Shown: positions 44,150 to 51,235 of the stretch, in pieces
Layout: every line of letters starts with the position of its first letter
Position numbering within the stretch: the first letter of the stretch is position 1
Origin: JBJXHN01 sp046233135
GTDB lineage: Bacteria; Pseudomonadota; Alphaproteobacteria; Rhodospirillales; Rhodospirillaceae
Direction of reading: 5' to 3'
Assembly: GCA_046233135.1 (NCBI GenBank)
Contig: JBJXHN010000006.1
Coordinates: 248,001 to 312,000, forward strand
DNA length: 64,000 nt
Translations under genes and position numbers: made by a program
The notes under the pieces: model-generated
Told to the model about the DNA's origin: nothing
Database searches by the model: none
Seen by the model: only the letters and a program-made list of their open reading frames with translations

Positions 44150-44604
44150 CAGGGAAACCGGTCTTCGGGGACGGGCCGCCTATATGGGGCGTTCGGCGGC
44201 GGATGGCACGGGGGGCGTGGAACGCCGTCGTTGGATTGGCCCGCGGCAATGAGAGGCAAGACGCTCGCGGTGCGGGAGCGCAGAAACCGTCGGTCAAGGA
44301 TTATTGTCCGGGATTCGTATGGGAGATAAGGTCTCGGGCGATCCTGGGGAGAAGCGTAATGGATTACGGTAGTTGTGTTGTTCGTTGTCTTTCTACGCCT
44401 TGGGCTGCCACCGTTTTCGGGACAAAGAACTGTGTGGCTTCGTAGCGGTGGTATTCCCGCTCTCGCTTGGCTGCCACACGGCCAAGCTTGCTTCGCAGCG
44501 GGTAGCGGATGTGGTGTGGACCAAGAGGGCAACGGTTTGCGCAATACCGCCGACCAGCTTCTATGTCTGAATCATCCTTTGTTTTGTTCCGGAGCAGACC
44601 GAAA
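44150..44604. other. 455-bp intergenic region with a structured, repeat-like segment (about 44402-44487)
   Basis: No convincing gene was found. The segment 44402-44487 contains two inverted repeats. GGG-N3-CCACCG (44402-44413) pairs with CGGTGG-N4-CCC (44446-44458). GCTTGGC (44465-44471) pairs with GCCAAGC (44481-44487). The short motif GGCTGCCAC occurs twice. The base composition is visibly lower in GC than the neighbours. It could be an intergenic repeat or a small structured RNA. There is no second copy in this window. Confidence 0.35.
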
Positions 44605-45438
44605 TTACTCCAGACCGGCTTTCGCCAGGGTCGCCTTGGCGCGGGTGACGATGGGGGCATCGATGAAGACACCGTCCAGCAGGAACGCTCCCCGCCCCTC
44701 TGCCGCCGCCGTGTCGGCTGCCGCGATCACCCGGCGTGCCCAGTCCACGGCTTCGGCCGGAGGAGTGAAGGCAGTGGTCAGGATCGGCACCACTTTGGGG
44801 TGGATGCAGCTGGCCCCGTCGAAGCCGAACCGGGCGGCTTCCTCTGCCGCGTCCGTCAGACCGGTTTCGTCGTTGAACTGCGCGACCGAGCGCAGCAGTC
44901 CCAGGGACAGCTTGCCTTCTGCCTTGGCGGCGTAATGCACCATCAGCTTGGGCAAGCGCAGCACCTCCGCCTCGGGCCGGCCGCCGGTATCCGTGGCGAA
45001 GTCTTCCGCTCCCAGACACAGCGCACTCACCCGGGGATGGGCGGCGACGGCGCGGGCGTCGAGCATGGCCGCCGCCGTCTCGATGATGGCGATCACATCG
45101 AACGGCGCGCCGCTTTCCACGCCGCCGGCCGAGATCACCCGGTCCACATCCTCCCGGCTGCCGGCCTTGGGCAGCATCACCCCGTCGGCGCCGGCGGCGA
45201 GGGCGGCGCGCACGTCGGCGGCCAGGCGGTCGGTGGCGTTCACCCGCACATAGACCCGCGCCCCGTTGCGGCGCACCAATGGCACGGCAGCGCTCAGGGC
45301 ATCGCGCGCCGCGTCCTTCGATCCTTCCGGAACAGCGTCCTCCAGGTCCAGGATGATGGCGTCGGCACCGCGTTGGTGCGCCTTGGCAACGAAGCGCTCC
45401 ACATGGGCGGGGATGTACAGAAGGGAGCGCAGCTTCAT
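44605..45438 (-). CDS. HpcH/HpaI aldolase family, CitE-like CoA-ester lyase
   Basis: The 277-residue protein has the CitE TIM-barrel motifs: RSLLYIPAHVERF at the start, LEDAVPEGSKDAARD, Glu in AIIETAAAM, metal ligands in CLGAEDFATDTGG, and GFDGASCIHPKVV near the end. It lacks long extensions, like stand-alone malyl-/citramalyl-CoA lyases. Its start overlaps the CoA-transferase stop (ATGA), so the likely sequence is transferase activation then C-C cleavage. Possible substrates are malyl-, methylmalyl- or citramalyl-type CoA esters; this is inferred from family and neighbours. Confidence 0.87.
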   Translation of the reverse strand: MKLRSLLYIPAHVERFVAKAHQRGADAIILDLEDAVPEGSKDAARDALSAAVPLVRRNGARVYVRVNATDRLAADVRAALAAGADGVMLPKAGSREDVDRVISAGGVESGAPFDVIAIIETAAAMLDARAVAAHPRVSALCLGAEDFATDTGGRPEAEVLRLPKLMVHYAAKAEGKLSLGLLRSVAQFNDETGLTDAAEEAARFGFDGASCIHPKVVPILTTAFTPPAEAVDWARRVIAAADTAAAEGRGAFLLDGVFIDAPIVTRAKATLAKAGLE

Positions 45439-46685
45439 GCTGTGGCTCCGTCGTCGGCCAGCACCGTGCCGCTGCTCAGCAGGCTGTCGATGCGGGCGGT
45501 GTCCAGGTTGAAGTCCCGCAGGATATCCCGGCTGTGTTCTCCCAGACGTGGAGCGGGGCGGTAGATGTTCCCCGGCGTCGCCGACAGACGGGGCAGGGGG
45601 GAATGGGTGGGCGCCGAGCCCAGGTCGGCATCGGGCATGTCCACGAAGATTTCGCGCTCGATGAAGTGGGGATCGGCGGAGATGTCCTCGATGGAATACA
45701 GCTGGGCGGCGGTGATGCCGTCCTCGGCGAAGATGCGCATCACCTCGTCGCGGTTGCGCGCACCGATCCAGCCACCGACCACCGCGTCCACGTCCGACCG
45801 GTGGGCGACCCGGTTTTCGTTGGTGGCATAGCGGGGATCTTCGATCATGTCTTCCCGCCCGATGGTGCGGAACAGGCGCTCGGCCGTGCGCTGTACCGAA
45901 GCCGAGATCGCAATGAAGTGGCCGTCGGCGCTGCGGTAGACGTTGCGCGGGCTGGAGGTATTGGAGCCGTTGCCAACGCGCGGCTTGGGGACGCCGGTCA
46001 GCTGGTAGTCCAGGGGCTCGGGACCGAGGACGGAAACCATGGCTTCCAGCAGGGCCAGATCGATGATCTGGCCGGTGCCGGTCTGATCCCGCGACCGCAG
46101 GGCCATCATCACCGCATTGGCGCCGTAAAGGCCGGAAATCATGTCCGCCAGGGCCAGCGGCGGCAGCAGGGGATCGCCGCCGGCCTCGCCATTGCGATGG
46201 GCGAAGCCGGACATGCCTTCCACCAGCGTGCCGAAACCGGGCCGCTTGCTGTAGGGGCCGGTCTGGCCGAAGCCCGAAACCCTGAGCACGATCAGGCGCG
46301 GAAAGTCGCGGGCCAGGACCTCTGGACCGAAGCCCATTTTTTCAAGCGTGCCGGGGCGGAAGCTTTCGATCATGACGTCGGAGGACGCCATCAGGTCCCG
46401 CAACAGGTCGATGGCGCCGTCGCCGTGGAAGTCGAGACCGATGGAGCGCTTGTTGCGGCCGTAGGTCTTCCAGAAGGTCGACTGGCCCTTCTGCCGCCAG
46501 GCCCGCAAGGGGTCGCCGGCGGGCAGGGGCTCGACCTTGACCACGTCGGCACCGAAATCCGCCATCTGCAGCGACGCCATGTTGCCGGCCACCAGGCGGG
46601 AAAGGTCCAGGATGCGCAGGCCGCGCAAGGGACCCGTCGGTTCGGGGGCGTAGTCGATATGGCTCCAGGACGGGGCTTTGGTCAT
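45435..46685 (-). CDS. CoA-transferase family III (CaiB/BaiF)
   Basis: The 416-residue protein has family III features: GPLRGLRILDLSRLVAGNMASLQMADFGADVVKVE at the N-terminus, RNKRSIGLDF, LIVLRVSGFGQTGPY, and the catalytic Asp in LALADMISGLYGA. The family moves CoA from a donor such as succinyl- or acetyl-CoA to a carboxylic acid. It overlaps tctA upstream and the CitE-like gene downstream by 4 bp each. It therefore probably activates the acid that the TTT system brings in. Confidence 0.9.
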   Translation of the reverse strand: MTKAPSWSHIDYAPEPTGPLRGLRILDLSRLVAGNMASLQMADFGADVVKVEPLPAGDPLRAWRQKGQSTFWKTYGRNKRSIGLDFHGDGAIDLLRDLMASSDVMIESFRPGTLEKMGFGPEVLARDFPRLIVLRVSGFGQTGPYSKRPGFGTLVEGMSGFAHRNGEAGGDPLLPPLALADMISGLYGANAVMMALRSRDQTGTGQIIDLALLEAMVSVLGPEPLDYQLTGVPKPRVGNGSNTSSPRNVYRSADGHFIAISASVQRTAERLFRTIGREDMIEDPRYATNENRVAHRSDVDAVVGGWIGARNRDEVMRIFAEDGITAAQLYSIEDISADPHFIEREIFVDMPDADLGSAPTHSPLPRLSATPGNIYRPAPRLGEHSRDILRDFNLDTARIDSLLSSGTVLADDGATA

Positions 46686-48220
46686 GCGTTCGATTCCTCG
46701 GTGGTCTCCCCCGACGCGGCGATGCGGGCCTTGCGGCGGCGCATCACGGCCCTGAGGGCGGTGGTGGTGACGATGGCCACGGCCATCAAAATCAGGATGG
46801 TCAGGGAAATCGGTCGCTCCCAGAAGATCCCGACGCTCCCCTGGCCAAGCATAACCGATTGCCGGAAATAGTTCTCGGCCAGCGGCGCCAAAACGACAGC
46901 GAGAATGAATGGACCCGTCGGATAATCATTCTTGCGCATCAGGTAGCCGATGACGCCGAAGACCAGCGCAACCCAAATATTGAAGGTTGAATAGGACAGG
47001 GAATAGGCGCCCATGACGCACAGGGCAATGACGACGGAGGCCAGGACACCCTGAATGCCGCGCAGCAGGTTGACGAACAGGGGGATCAGCAGAACGTTGG
47101 ACAGCAGCAGGAAGACGTTGGCGATCACCAGACCGGCGATCATTGCCCAGACCACGTCGCCGGACTTGATCATCAGCAGCGGTCCGGGCTGCATGCCGAA
47201 CATGATCAGCGCACCGAGCATGATCGCCGTGCCGCCGGATCCCGGGATGCCCAGGGTGATCAGCGGGATCAGCGAGCCGGGAACCGAGGCGTTGTTGGAT
47301 GCTTCCGGCGAGGCCAGACCGGCGACGGCGCCCTTGCCGAAGGTTTCCGGCTTGCGGGAGATCTTCTTTTCCAGCGCATAGGCCAGGAAGGTGGCGATGG
47401 TCGCACCGGCCCCCGGCAGCAGGCCGACGATGGTGCCGATCAGCGAGCCGCGCAAGGCTGGCCCCTGGCTTTCGCGCAGGGAAGAGCGGGGCGGCAGATA
47501 GCTGGACAGCTTCAGGCTGGGCTTGCCCAGGTTCAGGGTCAGCTGCTTTTCCAGGTTATGGAAAACCTCGCCCAATCCGTACAGGCCGATGATGATGGCG
47601 ACGAAGTCGATGCCTTCGATGAATTCCGGCGTGATGGCGAAGCGGACATAGCCGGAGATGTAATCGCTGCCGATGGTCGAGACCAGGACCCCGAAGAAAA
47701 CCATCATCAGGGCTTTCATGATGTCCTCGCCGGCCAGCAGCACGATGGTCGACAGGCCGAGCAGCATCAGCAGGAAGTATTCCGGCGGCCCCAGGAAGAT
47801 GGCATTGCGGGCCACCACCGGGGCAAAGAAGATCAGGACCAGCAGGCCGAAGGTGCCGCCGATGAACGACGATACGGCGGAGATGCCCAGGGCAATGCCG
47901 CCCTTGCCCTGCTGCATCATCGGATAACCCTCCAGGGCGGTGATGATGGCCGGGGCGTCGCCGGGCGTGTTGATCAGGATAGAGGTGATGCGTCCGCCGT
48001 ACATGGTGCCCATGTACACGCCGGTCAGCAGGCACAGGCCGGAAGCATGGTCCATGCCGAAGGTCAGGGGCAGCATCAGCGCGATGCCGGCCGACGGGCC
48101 GAGGCCGGGCAGGGCGCCGACCACGGTGCCGATCATCCCGGCAATGAAGATGAGCCCGAGGTTGTAGGGCGTGAGAACGGCATCAAAGCCGCTGGCCAGA
48201 TGGCCTAGAATATCCATCAT
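46682..48220 (-). CDS. tctA: Tripartite tricarboxylate transporter large permease (TctA family)
   Basis: The 512-residue membrane protein has about 12 segments and TctA signatures: GTVVGALPGLGPSAGIALMLPLTFGMD, GVYMGTMYGGRITSILINTPGDAPAIIT, and the repeat GLLPGAGATIATFLAYALEKK followed by PEASNNASVPGSLIPLITLGIPGSGGTAIML. It carries the transport step. It follows tctB by 15 bp and overlaps the CoA-transferase gene. Confidence 0.94.
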   Translation of the reverse strand: MMDILGHLASGFDAVLTPYNLGLIFIAGMIGTVVGALPGLGPSAGIALMLPLTFGMDHASGLCLLTGVYMGTMYGGRITSILINTPGDAPAIITALEGYPMMQQGKGGIALGISAVSSFIGGTFGLLVLIFFAPVVARNAIFLGPPEYFLLMLLGLSTIVLLAGEDIMKALMMVFFGVLVSTIGSDYISGYVRFAITPEFIEGIDFVAIIIGLYGLGEVFHNLEKQLTLNLGKPSLKLSSYLPPRSSLRESQGPALRGSLIGTIVGLLPGAGATIATFLAYALEKKISRKPETFGKGAVAGLASPEASNNASVPGSLIPLITLGIPGSGGTAIMLGALIMFGMQPGPLLMIKSGDVVWAMIAGLVIANVFLLLSNVLLIPLFVNLLRGIQGVLASVVIALCVMGAYSLSYSTFNIWVALVFGVIGYLMRKNDYPTGPFILAVVLAPLAENYFRQSVMLGQGSVGIFWERPISLTILILMAVAIVTTTALRAVMRRRKARIAASGETTEESNA

Positions 48221-48235
48221 CTCTTCGCTCCGGGA

Positions 48236-48703
48236 TCAGCTGAGGGGGATTTTCAGCCAAAGGCTGAAGATGCCGTAGAGCGTCGAGAGGGTGACGACGG
48301 TCGAGATCAGACCGACACGCCAGCCTCGCCCCAGCAGGAGGGTGGTGACCACGAACAGGCAGATGCCCAGGGGGATCAACAGAGACCCCAGCGAAGCGGC
48401 AAGGGTCGCCAGGGCAATGGCGACGATCGCCACCAGAACGGCGGGCACGCCGGACGACAGCACCGACCCGCCTGTTTCCCCGTCCGGGCCGGCGTCGTGT
48501 CCGGGCTTGGCGGCCCGGCGTCTCGCCAGGCCGCGGATCAGAATGGCGGCGCAGAAGACCAGGATCGCCGCAGCCATGTTGACCGGAACGAAGCCCGGTC
48601 CGAACCCCTGGGCGGAGGCATAGGGCATGTCCAGACCGGAGTATAGGGTGCCCCCCGCAAACGCCACGAGGCAGCCCAGGAAAAGGAGTTCCGAAGGTTT
48701 CAT
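48236..48703 (-). CDS. tctB: Tripartite tricarboxylate transporter small permease (TctB family)
   Basis: The 155-residue protein has four membrane segments (LLFLGCLVAFAGGTLYSGL; NMAAAILVFCAAILIRGL; VPAVLVAIVAIALATLAASLGSLLIPLGICLFVVT; LISTVVTLSTLYGIFSLWL) and the TctB pattern GFGPGFVPVNMA near residue 35. It lies between tctC and tctA. Confidence 0.88.
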   Translation of the reverse strand: MKPSELLFLGCLVAFAGGTLYSGLDMPYASAQGFGPGFVPVNMAAAILVFCAAILIRGLARRRAAKPGHDAGPDGETGGSVLSSGVPAVLVAIVAIALATLAASLGSLLIPLGICLFVVTTLLLGRGWRVGLISTVVTLSTLYGIFSLWLKIPLS

Positions 48704-48719
48704 ACGGGGGGCTCCTGCC

Positions 48720-49700
48720 TTACTTCAGCAGACCGAGAGAGGTCAGGGCCGTCTTGTAGGCACCCTGCATCACGCTCAGGTAGGCGGCGAACTGGTCACC
48801 GGGCAGGAAACCGGGAACCACCGAATTCGGATCCAGGTAGACTTCCTTCCACTTCGGGTTTTCGCTCAGCTCCTTCATCTTGCCGATCAGCCAGTCACGG
48901 GCTTCCGGGCTGATGTCAGGGGCTGCGACAACGCCGCGGAACAGGCTGAGGGTGATTTCATAGCCCATTTCCTGGAATGTCGGGACTTCGGGCATGGCTT
49001 CGATGCGTTCGTCGGTGCTGATGGCCAGAGCTTTGAAGTTGCCGGCCTCGATGAAGTCCTTGGCCGGACCGGGGTTGGAGATGGTGAAGTCGAGCTGTCC
49101 CGACAGCAGGGCGGCAACCACTTCGCCGTCGCTTTGGAACGGAATGAAGTTGATCTTGGCTCCGGACAGCTCGCCGAAGCGGATGGCGACGATATGTTCG
49201 ATCGAGCCGGTGGCCGTGCCCCCGACGTTCAGGGTCTTGCCGGCGTTCAGCAGATCCTCGATGGAGGAATAGGGGCCGTTGGCGCTGACCAGCAGCAGTT
49301 CGGGGTCGATCCCCAGACGGGCGATCGGGGTGAAGTTGGTGTAGTCCAGGCCGATGTTGGAGGTCAGCGGCGTGGTGATGTGGGACGAGGTGACCGACAT
49401 CAGGAAATGACCGTCGCCGTCATGGCCGTTGAGGTAGCCCATGGCCACAGCCGAGCTGCCGCCCGGCTTGTTGACCACCGAGATCGGCACTTCGATGATG
49501 CCCTCTTCCTGAAGGATCTTGGCCATGGTGCGCAGCAGGGTATCGTGGCCGCCGCCAGGACCGTACCCGGCGACGAATTCGATGCCACGATCACCGGGGA
49601 AGTCCTCAGCCCGGGCGGTATCGGGAACCACCGTGGCGGCGGCGACGGTGGCCAGAAGGGCGAGGCCGAAACCCCGGCGGCTAATGGAGTGGCAGAACAT
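48720..49700 (-). CDS. tctC: Tripartite tricarboxylate transporter substrate-binding protein (TctC/Bug family)
   Basis: The 326-residue protein has a signal peptide with a twin-Arg (SRRGFGLALLATVAAAT, cleavage near ARA-ED) and the Bug/TctC fold: IEFVAGYGPGGGHDTLLRTMAKIL, VVNKPGGSSAVAMGYL, then LNVGGTATGSIEHIVAIRF. It binds a carboxylate in the periplasm. The gene starts 27 bp after the IclR stop and is probably in the same transcript, or has a promoter inside the IclR gene. Confidence 0.9.
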   Translation of the reverse strand: MFCHSISRRGFGLALLATVAAATVVPDTARAEDFPGDRGIEFVAGYGPGGGHDTLLRTMAKILQEEGIIEVPISVVNKPGGSSAVAMGYLNGHDGDGHFLMSVTSSHITTPLTSNIGLDYTNFTPIARLGIDPELLLVSANGPYSSIEDLLNAGKTLNVGGTATGSIEHIVAIRFGELSGAKINFIPFQSDGEVVAALLSGQLDFTISNPGPAKDFIEAGNFKALAISTDERIEAMPEVPTFQEMGYEITLSLFRGVVAAPDISPEARDWLIGKMKELSENPKWKEVYLDPNSVVPGFLPGDQFAAYLSVMQGAYKTALTSLGLLK

Positions 49701-49727
49701 CTTTTCCTCCCATGATGAGGTGAAGGC

Positions 49728-50516
49728 TTAGGGATTGATTCCCTTGGCTTTGGATGGTGGGTCGTCGCGTGTTGTTTCGCTCCCACCGAGCGATTTCGTG
49801 ATCGCCGCAGCAGCCGCGCGGACGATGGGTTCGATATCCGGAATGGCCAGGGCCAGCCGTTCGGCCGGTCCGGCGATGTTGAAGGCGGCAATGATCGCGC
49901 CGTCGCGGTTGCGGATCGGTGCGGCCATGCCGCCGGCACCTTCGACCACGCCCCGGCGGTTCACCTGCAGGCCCGCTTCGCGTGCCGCCGCGACCCGGGC
50001 GATCAGGCTGTCTTCGGTTTCCTGCAGGCGGCCGGCGGCCAGTTCGGTCCGCGCGTAGTCCCGCAAGGCGCTGTCCGTCAAACCGCCCAGCAGGATGATC
50101 CCGGAAGACACCTGATGGGGCCGTCGTTCGGCGCGCACGTCGCGGTCATAGAGAATTTCACGCTGTGGCAGGTGCTTCAGGATGTAGCGGAGCCGGAAAT
50201 CGTCATCCAGAACGGCGATGAATCCGCTTTCGCCGCTGGCATGCACCGCGTTCCTCAGCGGTTCTTCGGCGTGGCGCAGCAGCGTCCCCCAGGCACCCCG
50301 ACCATGCGAGGGCTCTCCGGGCAGGCGGATCAGGGAATAACGCCCGTCTTCCCGCCGGCGGATGTAACCGGTCTCCACCAGCAGGCGCAGTAGATCCAGC
50401 GCGCTGCTTTTCGGCAGCGACAGCGCGTTGACCACGTCGACGAAAGCCGCCGGCTCCGTTCGTTCGGCCATCCATTCAATGATGCGCAGGATGCGCTCGG
50501 CACCGCGACCGCTCAT
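49728..50516 (-). CDS. IclR-family transcriptional regulator
   Basis: The 262-residue protein has an N-terminal helix-turn-helix (ILRIIEWMAERTEPAAFVDVVNALSLPKSSALDLLRLLVETGYI) and a C-terminal effector domain (PHQVSSGIILLGGLTDSALRDY, then GGMAAPIRNRDGAIIAAFNIAGPAERL). The C-terminus is extended by about 15 hydrophilic residues. It heads the tctCBA/CoA-transferase/lyase operon. A perfect palindrome stands 18 bp before its start, so it should repress itself and the operon until the acid or its CoA ester appears. Confidence 0.9.
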   Translation of the reverse strand: MSGRGAERILRIIEWMAERTEPAAFVDVVNALSLPKSSALDLLRLLVETGYIRRREDGRYSLIRLPGEPSHGRGAWGTLLRHAEEPLRNAVHASGESGFIAVLDDDFRLRYILKHLPQREILYDRDVRAERRPHQVSSGIILLGGLTDSALRDYARTELAAGRLQETEDSLIARVAAAREAGLQVNRRGVVEGAGGMAAPIRNRDGAIIAAFNIAGPAERLALAIPDIEPIVRAAAAAITKSLGGSETTRDDPPSKAKGINP

Positions 50517-50533
50517 GAGACGTTTCCCCGTCG

Positions 50534-50549
50534 GTTCAGTATACTGAAC
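50534..50549. promoter_or_regulatory. Perfect palindrome GTTCAGTATACTGAAC, candidate IclR operator
   Basis: GTTCAGTATACTGAAC is a perfect 16-bp palindrome centred about 25 bp before the IclR start codon, where a bound repressor would overlap the transcription start. Palindromes of this length are usual IclR-family sites. It differs in sequence from the palindrome at 16403, so the two IclR proteins would not cross-talk. Confidence 0.7.
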
Positions 50550-50840
50550 GCGTTTCGAAATATTGACCTCCTTGTCCTACCGGGAGGCGTGGGCTTCCGT
50601 CAAGGTAATTCCATGATCCGGACAGCCTCCGGGGATCTCGGAGCGGGCTGCCGAGGGGGGCGCATTGGAGAAGGGTCTGGAACGAATAGGATCTTTCATC
50701 CGCACCGGCGGTGGGGCGGACTATGGCGAACCCTCGCCGGCCTCGGTTCGCGTCAGTTCGACCGGTCGTCGGAGGGCGTGTCGGGATGGAAACGGAGTCG
50801 GTTTGGAGGCGGAAAGATCGGATCGGGAAGCGGGAGGAGA
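50550..50840. other. Non-coding region between IclR operator and response-regulator gene
   Basis: This stretch contains only short, unsupported reading frames with Arg/Gly-rich translations and no ribosome-binding sites. Together with the operator the gene-free distance is 324 bp. Nothing else was recognised. Confidence 0.4.
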
Positions 50841-51233
50841 TTACCTGCCGCAGACCGTCTCCCAGATCGCCCGCAGCTGATCGGGCAGGCCGACGGGGTC
50901 GAAGGGTTTGACGATCACGTCAACGGCGCCTTTGTCCTTATAGACAGCCTGCTCATGTAGTTGCGCCTTGGCGGTCATGAAAACGAAGGGCGCCGCTGCG
51001 CCCCCGGGCAGGGTGCGGATGCGGGTCATGGCTTCCACGCCGCTGATGTCGGGCAGCATGACGTCGAACAGGCACAGGTCGGGAGCGAAGCCCGGGAAGG
51101 CCGCCACGGCGTCCTCGCCCAGCGTACAATGGAGGACTTCGAAACCGCCGATGTCTTCCAGCGCGATCTTGCCGATCATCGCGATGTCGTCCACGTCTTC
51201 CAGGTACAGGATCTTCCGCAGGGGCGCGTTCAT
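50841..51233 (-). CDS. Single-domain response regulator
   Basis: The 130-residue receiver domain has acidic residues in YLEDVDD, phospho-Asp in LCLFDVMLPDISG, Thr in FVFMTAKAQ and Lys in VIVKPFDPVGLPDQL. It has no output domain. The start lies 2 bp after the stop of the sensor kinase upstream, so the two are translated together and are the likely cognate pair. The output partner is not in this neighbourhood. Confidence 0.92.
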   Translation of the reverse strand: MNAPLRKILYLEDVDDIAMIGKIALEDIGGFEVLHCTLGEDAVAAFPGFAPDLCLFDVMLPDISGVEAMTRIRTLPGGAAAPFVFMTAKAQLHEQAVYKDKGAVDVIVKPFDPVGLPDQLRAIWETVCGR

Positions 51234-51235
51234 GC

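Noticed and set aside
50589..50960. Short plus-strand frames between the IclR gene and the response regulator
   Set aside because: Arg/Gly-rich translation, no ribosome-binding sites and overlap with the response-regulator gene on the other strand.
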